DNA of 6,038 nucleotides from Syntrophomonas sp. UBA4911. GTDB taxonomy: Bacteria > Bacillota > Syntrophomonadia > Syntrophomonadales > Syntrophomonadaceae. Position 1 is the first letter of the stretch. Each line of letters opens with the position of its first letter. The notes under the pieces are model-generated. The model was not told the origin of the DNA and did not search any database. It worked only from the letters and a program-made list of their open reading frames with translations. This document shows, in pieces, positions 1 to 4,639 of the stretch. The stretch lies in contig DHCD01000105.1 of the NCBI GenBank assembly GCA_002398105.1, forward strand, positions 1 through 6,038, given 5' to 3'. Made by a program: the position numbers and the translations under genes.

Positions 1-82
1 ACAAGTACTCAACCCGTCAATAAAGGCAGTAAAATATCACCTGGTTGGAGTAATATTTGCCTGATTTTGTTTATAAAATCTA

Positions 83-111
83 TTGATATTGCTTTTCTAA
101 TTTGTTATTGT
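83..111 (+). promoter_or_regulatory. Sigma-A-type promoter of the fluoride riboswitch operon
   Basis: TTGATA (83-88) and TATTGT (106-111) are separated by exactly 17 bases. The predicted transcription start, near 118, lies about 15 bases before the first stem of the riboswitch, which is where a leader RNA should begin. Both hexamers deviate from consensus, so the call rests on spacing and position. Confidence 0.6.
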
Positions 112-131
112 TTAGCTAAGAAAATAACATA

Positions 132-192
132 GTGGCAATGGAGCTTGCCATGCTGCGGCTAAACGCTTAAATTTAAGCTGATAGCTCCTATC
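132..192 (+). promoter_or_regulatory. Fluoride riboswitch aptamer (crcB motif)
   Basis: The first stem pairs TGGCAA (133-138) with TTGCCA (145-150) around the loop TGGAGC (139-144). Loop bases GGAGC (140-144) are perfectly complementary to GCTCC (184-188), giving the pseudoknot that defines this class. Between them lie the AAAC element (161-164), a second hairpin GCTTA/TAAGC (165-169 with 174-178, loop AATT), and the conserved tail TGAT-A-GCTCC-TA (179-190). Order and conserved bases match the known crcB motif aptamers, including AAAC before the second stem and TGAT before the pseudoknot strand. The family binds fluoride with magnesium ions and turns on fluoride-resistance genes. Antiporters and universal stress proteins are among the gene types known downstream of this family, and both follow here. 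The linker between the two hairpins (151-160) is longer than in the compact representatives I recall. Confidence 0.88.
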
Positions 193-208
193 CTAAACGA
201 GATAGGGG
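185..208 (+). promoter_or_regulatory. Anti-antiterminator hairpin overlapping the pseudoknot strand
   Basis: CTCCTATC (185-192) pairs with GATAGGGG (201-208) around an 8-base loop. All eight pairs form, one of them G-T. Bases 185-188 are also the 3' strand of the aptamer pseudoknot, so the hairpin in full and the ligand-bound aptamer exclude each other. The right arm can instead pair with the left arm of the downstream terminator. The pairings are seen directly; the switching role is inferred. Confidence 0.55.
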
Positions 209-236
209 GTGTTAGCTTGCTTTAGCTTTAAAGTTA

Positions 237-275
237 AACGTGTATTCCCTGTTTGGGGATACACGTTATTTTTTT
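237..275 (+). terminator. Riboswitch-controlled intrinsic terminator (attenuator)
   Basis: A 13-bp stem pairs 237-249 with 255-267, with one G-T wobble and the loop TGTTT. A run of seven T (269-275) follows almost at once. It lies between the aptamer and the antiporter start codon at 321, with no gene upstream of it in the transcript, so its likely job is conditional termination of the leader. Bases 242-253 can pair in an alternative way with 201-212, which would block the hairpin. Confidence 0.88.
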
Positions 276-320
276 GTTTAAAATTATAGGACTTAATAAA
301 TTTATTGAAGGAGTCTGGTT

Positions 321-1478
321 ATGACACTTGCATTCATTCTTATCTGCACTATTCTTCTTGCCAGTATAATCTCTATTGAATTGGGGATATCTGTAACAAT
401 TATTGAAATCGTTATGGGGGTAATATTAGGTAATGCCCTGCATCCCATTATCCCGGACTGGATGAACTTCCTGGCCTCTATAGGCGCGGTTCTCCTTACT
501 TTCCTGGCTGGAGCTGAGGTTGATCCCGAAATACTCAGAACCAAAGGTAAGGAAAGCCTGCTGATTGGTTTACTATCATTTATTGCTCCGTTTGCTGCAA
601 CGTTTTTGTTTTGCTTCTATATGATTGACTGGTCCTTAAATGAAGCTTTAATTGCCGGTATAGCCTTATCCACCACTTCCCTCGCAGTAGTATATGCGGT
701 TCTGGTGGAGAGCGGCTTGACCAAAACCGAGCTGGGCAAGCTTATAATGGCCTCGTGCTTTATCACTGACCTGGGCACGGTTCTGGCCTTAACCCTGGTA
801 TTTTCTCAATACTCTGTAAAAAGCTTTTTGTTTTTAGCCGGTTCCGCAGCGATTATTGTTGCGCTTCCCTGGATACTTGGGAAGATCCGGGAAAAATACG
901 GAGAAAAGCTGGTACAACCGGACCTTAAAATAATCCTGGCAGCATTATTCGCCATAATGCTATTAGCTGAAATTGGCCAGGGGCAATCAGTTTTACCCGC
1001 CTTTATCCTGGGACTATGTTTATCCTCAATTTTTTCCGGCCAACCAGAACTCCCGAACAAGCTCAGGACTATTGCCTTTGCTATGCTTACACCATTTTTC
1101 TTTTTGAAAGCCGGTATGAATGTATCTGTTACCGCTTTATCCAGTCAGCTGGTTTTATTGGGATTATTATTTATGGTCAAAGTGGTTACCAAGGGCATAG
1201 GGGTATATCCCCTGGCTCGTAAATTTATACCAGCTGATTCTATGTTCACTACCCTTTTGATGAGCACCGGGTTAACCTTTGGTACCATATCTGCCATGTT
1301 CGGCCTCAACAATGGCTACATTAACAACTCGCAATTTTCGTTACTGGTTACCGTAGTTGTAGCTTCAGCAATTATTCCCACATTTATTGCTCAAAAATGG
1401 TTTCAGCCTGAACATATCCTCTGTGAAGATGAGGAAACAACCGGATCAGAGTCATCATTATCAGAAGAGGTGGGGTAA
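321..1478 (+). CDS. CPA2-type cation/proton antiporter, membrane domain only
   Basis: This 385-residue protein is hydrophobic almost throughout, with about 11-13 membrane segments between residues 4 and 360. It matches the sodium/hydrogen exchanger domain of the CPA2 (Kef/NapA-like) family. Family-type landmarks are FLAGAEVD (61-68), an intramembrane Thr-Asp pair (T149, D150) where relatives have Asn-Asp, Asp-Asp or Gln-Asp, and the proline-aromatic stretch PFFF with KAGM (258-266). Members exchange Na+ or K+ for protons across the cytoplasmic membrane; the ion cannot be read from the sequence. KefB/KefC proteins carry an RCK/TrkA-N nucleotide-binding domain after the membrane part. This one ends instead in a short acidic, serine-rich tail (about 370-385). 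AAGGAG (308-313) lies 7 bases before the ATG. It is first in the operon behind the fluoride riboswitch, and its stop codon touches the start of the stress-protein gene. A role in fluoride or acid stress is inferred from context. Confidence 0.9.
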   Translation: MTLAFILICTILLASIISIELGISVTIIEIVMGVILGNALHPIIPDWMNFLASIGAVLLTFLAGAEVDPEILRTKGKESLLIGLLSFIAPFAATFLFCFYMIDWSLNEALIAGIALSTTSLAVVYAVLVESGLTKTELGKLIMASCFITDLGTVLALTLVFSQYSVKSFLFLAGSAAIIVALPWILGKIREKYGEKLVQPDLKIILAALFAIMLLAEIGQGQSVLPAFILGLCLSSIFSGQPELPNKLRTIAFAMLTPFFFLKAGMNVSVTALSSQLVLLGLLFMVKVVTKGIGVYPLARKFIPADSMFTTLLMSTGLTFGTISAMFGLNNGYINNSQFSLLVTVVVASAIIPTFIAQKWFQPEHILCEDEETTGSESSLSEEVG

Positions 1479-2327
1479 ATGGGAAAAAATATACTGGTGG
1501 GTATTGATGAATCAGAAGAAGCCCCGGTTTTACTAGCGGCCGCCTGTAAAATAGCCCAAGTCAGGAATTCCAGCTTAACCATAGTCACCGTGGCCAATAT
1601 ACCGGACTGGGCTTCTGTATACGGGGCAGACTCAAGCCTGCGGGAAGAGGGCTTTAATATGTATCAGCCATTATTGCTCAGAGCTCAGGAAGAAGCCCGA
1701 AAACAACGGTTAAACGTTAAAACCGAGTTGCTTTTCGGTAATCCTGGCGAAAGCATAATCAATTACTTGAAGCAAAACCCGTTTGACCTGGTTGTCCTGG
1801 GGTATAAGCGGAGATCCAACTTAAACCGCCGGCTATTAGGGTCGGTTGCCTCCAAAGTAGTAAACTATTCACCCTGCAGCGTTCTAATCGTACGTAATAA
1901 ATTGGTATGGAACAATATTCTGGTGGCACTTGATGCCTCGCCGGATGCAGCCAGAGCCCTGGAATTGGTTTTTGACCTGGGTGCAGCCAAAGATATCAGT
2001 ATTGAAGCGGTAGCAGTTGTTCCCATACCCAATTATGCAGGCACTTTGGGGGAAGTTGAAACAGCCAGGCAGCACGGGGAAAAATTTTACTCGGAAATTC
2101 TTGCCAAGGCACAATGGGCAGCCCAAAAGAGAAAACTTCATTTTCGGAGCCAATTATTCTTCGGTGATCCCGCCGAACGAATATTGCATTATCTGACCCA
2201 AAGGCATAGCGATATGGTGGTGTTAGGTCATAAGGGAACATCGAACATACGGGAAATATTACTGGGCAGCACTGCTTATAAATTGGTTAATTATTCTCCC
2301 TGCAGTGTTTTAATTACCAAAATATAA
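1479..2327 (+). CDS. Tandem universal stress protein (two Usp domains)
   Basis: This 282-residue soluble protein contains two repeats of the UspA fold, at about residues 1-140 and 145-282. Each repeat opens with a beta strand ending in an acidic residue (D10 in VGIDES, D152 in VALDAS) and closes with NYSPCSVLI. The ATP-binding signature of UspA proteins is G-2x-G-9x-G-S/T. The second repeat has it intact (G250, G253, G263, S264). In the first the middle glycine is arginine (G108, R111, G121, S122), so nucleotide binding may be confined to the second half. Such proteins sense or buffer stress in the cytoplasm, and some act on partner transporters. The ATG directly follows the antiporter stop codon, and the ribosome binding site (GAGGTGGGG, 1467-1475) lies inside the end of the antiporter gene, so the two are probably translationally coupled. 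Because the antiporter lacks a regulatory domain, this protein could serve as one in trans; that is inference. Confidence 0.93.
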   Translation: MGKNILVGIDESEEAPVLLAAACKIAQVRNSSLTIVTVANIPDWASVYGADSSLREEGFNMYQPLLLRAQEEARKQRLNVKTELLFGNPGESIINYLKQNPFDLVVLGYKRRSNLNRRLLGSVASKVVNYSPCSVLIVRNKLVWNNILVALDASPDAARALELVFDLGAAKDISIEAVAVVPIPNYAGTLGEVETARQHGEKFYSEILAKAQWAAQKRKLHFRSQLFFGDPAERILHYLTQRHSDMVVLGHKGTSNIREILLGSTAYKLVNYSPCSVLITKI

Positions 2328-2359
2328 CAACCGAGAGCAGACGGGAGGTGGTGGAGTAA

Positions 2360-2593
2360 ATGGATAAAGTTATGAGTATTGACCAGTTCAAAGTAGGCCA
2401 GCTGGAATCACCGCACCAAGATCTTTTATTGCGTTCAGATGAATATGGAACATTAACCATCGGAGTTCTTATTAACCCAAAAGAAGTGGCAATTGTAGCC
2501 TGCTCAACTGTTGATAAGGTTTTCGAAGATATGATGTTTTGGGCTGATAAAGTTGAACAGGTTAAAAAAGCGTATAGTTCCAAAGTCGGTTAA
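2360..2593 (+). CDS. Small hypothetical protein, third gene of the fluoride operon
   Basis: I do not recognise this 77-residue protein. It has no membrane segment, signal peptide or cysteine pair. It reads as a small soluble alpha/beta protein: a strand-rich middle (about residues 29-48, with TLTIGVLI and VAIVAC) followed by a charged amphipathic helix (about 51-72). There is one cysteine, at residue 48. Two purine-rich sites precede it: GGGAGG (2343-2348), 11 bases from the ATG, and GGAG (2353-2356), only 3 bases away. The ATG at 2372 (residue 5) would suit GGAG better, so the true start may be there. It lies 32 bases after the stress-protein gene on the same strand, with no terminator between, and a strong hairpin follows 23 bases after its stop. 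It is therefore almost certainly the last gene of the riboswitch operon. Any link to fluoride rests only on this context. Confidence 0.75.
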   Translation: MDKVMSIDQFKVGQLESPHQDLLLRSDEYGTLTIGVLINPKEVAIVACSTVDKVFEDMMFWADKVEQVKKAYSSKVG

Positions 2594-2616
2594 AGGCAAT
2601 TATCAGTAAGATAATT

Positions 2617-2652
2617 AATGTCGGCTGCTGGTTTTATGGGCAGCCGACATTT
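2617..2652 (+). terminator. Operon-end hairpin
   Basis: AATGTCGGCTGC (2617-2628) pairs perfectly over 12 bases with 2640-2651 around an 11-base loop. The T-run that follows is short (TTT, then AAATA), so it may be a weak intrinsic terminator, or it may act mainly to protect the 3' end of the operon mRNA. Confidence 0.6.
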
Positions 2653-2797
2653 AAATATCCCGAAGTATGACTCTGATCCGGCGCCACCCATAGCATGGAA
2701 TGTATCTCTTAATAAAAAAATGTATAATCTATATTGGCATTATAAGGGCGAACAAGGCTTTAAACCAATTACTGCGGATGAAATTGCTGATAAATAG
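2618..2797 (+). CDS. Possible small ORF or gene remnant
   Basis: An open frame of 59 codons runs from ATG 2618 (or 53 codons from ATG 2636) to TAG 2795. The predicted peptide looks protein-like: it has a proline-rich segment (PKYDSDPAPP), an aromatic stretch (MYNLYWHYKG) and an acidic end (ITADEIADK). Evidence against a working gene is that both ATGs sit inside the hairpin at 2617-2652, no ribosome binding site precedes either, and no promoter is seen. It may be the C-terminal remnant of a lost gene, a small gene, or chance. I assign no function. Between its stop and the tRNA promoter (2798-2862) I see no other gene. Confidence 0.25.
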   Translation: MSAAGFMGSRHLNIPKYDSDPAPPIAWNVSLNKKMYNLYWHYKGEQGFKPITADEIADK

Positions 2798-2829
2798 GCC
2801 AGAATACGACTGATTACATGTAAATATAA

Positions 2830-2856
2830 CCAACGATTATTCGTAAAAATCATTGG
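2830..2856. repeat. Imperfect inverted repeat upstream of the tRNA promoter
   Basis: CCAACGATT (2830-2838) faces AATCATTGG (2848-2856) with 8 of 9 pairs and a 9-base spacer. It ends 6 bases before the -35 box of the Asp-Phe-Gly promoter. It could be a regulator site or a weak terminator, but no T-run follows it. Chance is possible. Confidence 0.3.
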
Positions 2857-2862
2857 GCTATG

Positions 2863-2891
2863 TTGACTATTATTTTAGCTGATGCTATAAT
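2863..2891 (+). promoter_or_regulatory. Strong promoter for the tRNA Asp-Phe-Gly operon
   Basis: TTGACT (2863-2868) and a perfect TATAAT (2886-2891) are 17 bases apart. The predicted start near 2898 is just before the mature tRNA-Asp at 2904. This is the best promoter in the window, as expected for stable RNA genes. Confidence 0.88.
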
Positions 2892-2903
2892 AAACTTCGT
2901 TGC

Positions 2904-2979
2904 GGAGCCGTGGTGTAGCGGTTAACATGTCGGCCTGTCACGCCGAAGATCGTGGGTTCAAATCCCATCGGCTTCGCCA
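2904..2979 (+). tRNA. tRNA-Asp (GTC)
   Basis: This is a 76-base cloverleaf with CCA encoded. The acceptor GGAGCCG (2904-2910) pairs with CGGCTTC (2969-2975). The anticodon stem TCGGC/GCCGA holds the loop CTGTCAC with anticodon GTC (2937-2939). The T arm has the loop TTCAAAT (2957-2963). The discriminator base is G (2976), as usual for aspartate tRNAs. It is the first gene of a three-tRNA transcript, 3 bases before tRNA-Phe. Confidence 0.97.
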
Positions 2980-2982
2980 TAA

Positions 2983-3058
<76 letters not shown>

Positions 3059-3066
3059 TTACTCAA

Positions 3067-3141
3067 GCGGAAGTGGCTCAGTGGTAGAGCATCGCCTTGC
3101 CAAGGCGAGGGTCGCGAGTTCGAATCTCGTCTTCCGCTCCA
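3067..3141 (+). tRNA. tRNA-Gly (GCC)
   Basis: This is a 75-base cloverleaf with CCA encoded. The acceptor GCGGAAG (3067-3073) pairs fully with CTTCCGC (3131-3137), and the discriminator is T. The anticodon stem TCGCC/GGCGA holds the loop TTGCCAA with anticodon GCC (3099-3101). It is the last gene of the three-tRNA transcript, followed by a terminator 11 bases later. Confidence 0.97.
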
Positions 3142-3152
3142 TTGTCAAACAG

Positions 3153-3179
3153 GCGTTACCGCGGTAACGCTTTTATTTT
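3153..3179 (+). terminator. Terminator of the tRNA Asp-Phe-Gly operon
   Basis: GCGTTAC (3153-3159) pairs perfectly with GTAACGC (3164-3170) around CGCG, followed by TTTTATTTT (3171-3179). It is a compact, GC-rich intrinsic terminator just after tRNA-Gly. Confidence 0.85.
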
Positions 3180-3218
3180 GTCCGCAATAAATTCCGATTC
3201 CGTAATCCTTTACTGCCC

Positions 3219-3247
3219 TTGCAATAAAGGGTGAAAGTTGATACAAT
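3219..3247 (+). promoter_or_regulatory. Promoter of tRNA-Cys
   Basis: TTGCAA (3219-3224) and TACAAT (3242-3247) are 17 bases apart. The predicted start near 3254 leaves a leader of about 20 bases before tRNA-Cys. It lies after the preceding tRNA terminator, so tRNA-Cys has its own transcript. Confidence 0.78.
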
Positions 3248-3273
3248 AATGGTTGCGTAAGAGATAAACAAAC

Positions 3274-3349
3274 GGGCGGATGGCGAAGTGGCTAACGCTG
3301 TGGTCTGCAAAACCACCATTCACCGGTTCGAGTCCGGTTCCGCCCTCCA
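3274..3349 (+). tRNA. tRNA-Cys (GCA)
   Basis: This is a 76-base cloverleaf with CCA encoded. The acceptor GGGCGGA (3274-3280) pairs fully with TCCGCCC (3339-3345). The discriminator is T (3346), the known identity base for cysteine tRNAs. The anticodon stem GTGGT/ACCAC holds the loop CTGCAAA with anticodon GCA (3307-3309). The T loop is TTCGAGT (3327-3333). Confidence 0.97.
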
Positions 3350-3362
3350 TAATAAAAAAACG

Positions 3363-3400
3363 CACTCTTTTAGTTTATAATACTGAAAGGGTGTTTTTTT
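3363..3400 (+). terminator. Terminator of tRNA-Cys
   Basis: A 12-bp stem pairs 3363-3374 with 3382-3393 (two G-T pairs), with the loop TTATAAT and a run of seven T (3394-3400). A seven-A run lies on its left side, so it may also work on the other strand. It ends only 39 bases before the methyltransferase start codon. Confidence 0.85.
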
Positions 3401-3426
3401 ATAAACACAGCAAAATTTGAATAAAT

Positions 3427-3433
3427 GGAGGTG
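3427..3433 (+). promoter_or_regulatory. Ribosome binding site that fixes the methyltransferase start
   Basis: GGAGG (3427-3431) lies 8 bases before ATG 3440. It overlaps the earlier in-frame ATG at 3425, which therefore has no binding site of its own. Confidence 0.85.
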
Positions 3434-3439
3434 TGCGGA

Positions 3440-4120
3440 ATGGCGTTCTTTGATGAGGCGGCTCAGAAATATGACGGCTGGTATGAAACCCCAATGGGCC
3501 GCTTCGCAGACCAGGTTGAAACCCAATTAGCCTTCAGTTTATTTACCCCGGAGCCGGAAATGACGATCCTGGATTGCGGCTGTGGAACCGGAAATTTCAG
3601 CATCAAACTGGCCGCAAGGGGAGCACGGGTGACCGGTGTTGACCTCTCGGCGGAAATGCTGGCTATCGCCAGAGAAAAAACGCGTCGCCGCGGACTTGAT
3701 ATTGAGTATGTCGAGGGCGATATTTGTAATCTTCCTTTTGCAGATGATTATTTCGATGCCGTATTTACCATGGCGGTTTTCGAGACTATTCCGGATTCAC
3801 AAAAAGCTTTCCGGGAAATGCTGCGGGTACTCAAACCAGGTAAATTCTTATTGATCGGTACCATCCGCAAAGATGCGGCCTGGGGCAAATCATATGAAAA
3901 ACGGGCGCAGGAAAATCCTGATTCTATTTGGCGCTTTTCAAAATTTAAAACCCTGCGGGAATTCGAGAACCTGGACCGCGAACATCTTGTTAATATGGGG
4001 CAGTGTCTGTTTGTCCCCCCTGATGCGGCTGAAGACAGGTTTAATCTGGAAGAAGAGAACCGTTTATCCGGGATCGAACCGGGCGGTTTCATGGCGGCAT
4101 TATGGCAGAAGCCAATTTAA
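3440..4120 (+). CDS. Class I SAM-dependent methyltransferase (UbiE/Methyltransf_11 type)
   Basis: This 226-residue cytoplasmic enzyme has the Rossmann-like methyltransferase fold. Motif I, which binds S-adenosylmethionine, is LDCGCGTG (44-51). An acidic residue at the end of the second strand (D68 in VTGVDLS) should hold the SAM ribose. GD (93-94) with LPF (98-100) is the adenine-side motif, and FDAVF (105-109) is motif II. The LPF-x-D-x-x-F-D pattern is typical of the UbiE/Methyltransf_11 group. About 90 residues after the motifs form the probable substrate region, which I cannot place, so the methyl acceptor is unknown (small molecule, quinone or protein are all open). An in-frame ATG at 3425 exists, but the ribosome binding site favours 3440. 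No promoter is visible between the tRNA-Cys terminator and this gene, so it may depend on read-through. It appears monocistronic. Confidence 0.92.
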   Translation: MAFFDEAAQKYDGWYETPMGRFADQVETQLAFSLFTPEPEMTILDCGCGTGNFSIKLAARGARVTGVDLSAEMLAIAREKTRRRGLDIEYVEGDICNLPFADDYFDAVFTMAVFETIPDSQKAFREMLRVLKPGKFLLIGTIRKDAAWGKSYEKRAQENPDSIWRFSKFKTLREFENLDREHLVNMGQCLFVPPDAAEDRFNLEEENRLSGIEPGGFMAALWQKPI

Positions 4121-4320
4121 ACGGGTTAATATAATGAAGGAAAACAGTTAGGGGCTATTGTCAATTTCCCTGGATGGACCGTATTTCCGCACTTGATGTT
4201 ACGCCGGGCACAAAGGACAACAAACCTGCAATGTTCACTTACTTTCCTAAAGATGCCTCTGGAATCATCTCCTGAAAAAATGTTTGTATTGCTGATAACG
4301 CAAATTCTGTTAAGTTTCAC
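4121..4320. other. Gene-poor stretch after the methyltransferase
   Basis: There is no convincing gene and no clear terminator for the methyltransferase. A 33-codon open frame (4174-4275, starting MDRISALDV) lacks a ribosome binding site, and a five-codon frame starts at 4134. Both are too weak to call; the region may hold decayed coding sequence. Confidence 0.4.
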
Positions 4321-4349
4321 TTGTAAAACGTTGTATAATTTGCTACACT
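4321..4349 (+). promoter_or_regulatory. Promoter of tRNA-Leu
   Basis: TTGTAA (4321-4326) and TACACT (4344-4349) are 17 bases apart. A perfect TATAAT (4334-4339) overlaps the spacer but has no acceptable -35 at 17-18 bases, so the first pairing is preferred. The leader to tRNA-Leu would be about 45 bases. Confidence 0.6.
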
Positions 4350-4354
4350 AGACT

Positions 4355-4397
4355 TTGCGAAACGGGACATTGAGATAGTTCCTTCTAAACTTCGCAA
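4355..4397 (+). repeat. Hairpin in the tRNA-Leu leader
   Basis: TTGCGAA (4355-4361) is the exact reverse complement of TTCGCAA (4391-4397). An inner pairing, GGGAC (4364-4368) with GTTCC (4378-4382), is also possible. The structure ends 4 bases before the mature tRNA and may affect 5' processing. Its role is unknown. Confidence 0.4.
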
Positions 4398-4401
4398 CCG
4401 T

Positions 4402-4490
4402 GCCCGGGTGGCGGAATAGGCAGACGCACGGGACTTAAAATCCCGCGAGGTTTACCCCTCGTGCCGGTTCGACCCCGGCCTCGGGCACCA
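4402..4490 (+). tRNA. tRNA-Leu (TAA)
   Basis: This is an 89-base class II tRNA with CCA encoded. The acceptor GCCCGGG (4402-4408) pairs with CTCGGGC (4480-4486), and the discriminator is A. The anticodon stem CGGGA/TCCCG holds the loop CTTAAAA with anticodon TAA (4436-4438). A long variable arm (CGAGG/CCTCG, 4446-4461) confirms the leucine class. It stands alone with its own promoter and terminator. Confidence 0.97.
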
Positions 4491-4501
4491 TCTAAATATT
4501 G

Positions 4502-4530
4502 AATCCACCGGTTTTAAGGTGGGTTTTTTT
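4502..4530 (+). terminator. Terminator of tRNA-Leu
   Basis: AATCCACC (4502-4509) pairs with GGTGGGTT (4518-4525), one pair G-T, around an 8-base loop. Seven T in a row (4524-4530) form the tail and start within the right arm. It follows the tRNA CCA by 11 bases. Confidence 0.85.
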
Positions 4531-4587
4531 ATTTGTCCAGCAAGTTAAAAACTGGAAGCTCCCTTTATTGAGACGGATATACCATTA

Positions 4588-4623
4588 TTGATGCAAATGT
4601 TATACTTAGATAATAATTATAAT
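4588..4623 (+). promoter_or_regulatory. apgM: Candidate promoter region of apgM, unresolved
   Basis: This AT-rich stretch holds several -10-like boxes (TATACT 4601-4606, TAATAA 4611-4616, TATAAT 4618-4623). The only acceptable pairing is TTGATG (4588-4593) with TAATAA at 17 bases, which would start the mRNA almost on top of the ribosome binding site. The gene follows a terminator, so a promoter should exist in 4531-4625. Confidence 0.3.
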
Positions 4624-4625
4624 CT

Positions 4626-4630
4626 GGGAG
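4626..4630 (+). promoter_or_regulatory. apgM: Ribosome binding site that fixes the apgM start
   Basis: GGGAG lies 9 bases before ATG 4640 and directly touches the in-frame TTG at 4631. That leaves no spacing for the TTG, so the ATG is the likely start. Confidence 0.8.
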
Positions 4631-4639
4631 TTGAAAGCT

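Noticed and set aside
32..58. Imperfect hairpin AAATATCAC/GTAATATTT near the left edge
   Set aside because: It has one mismatch, is AT-rich and is not followed by a T-run. It may be a chance repeat or the end of an upstream unit, and there is too little context.
3425..3439. Earlier ATG (3425) as the methyltransferase start
   Set aside because: It overlaps the GGAGG that serves ATG 3440 and has no binding site of its own. The first five residues it adds are not family-like.
3748..4092. Minus-strand 114-codon frame inside the methyltransferase
   Set aside because: It lies fully antisense to a gene with clear methyltransferase motifs and has no start signals. It is a shadow frame.
4126..4320. 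Minus-strand open frame of 64 codons
   Set aside because: It has no ribosome binding site or promoter, an unconvincing composition, and runs into the methyltransferase 3' region. Treated as chance.
4631..4639. TTG 4631 as the apgM start
   Set aside because: It directly abuts GGGAG with no spacing, while ATG 4640 has 9 bases and matches the family N-terminus.
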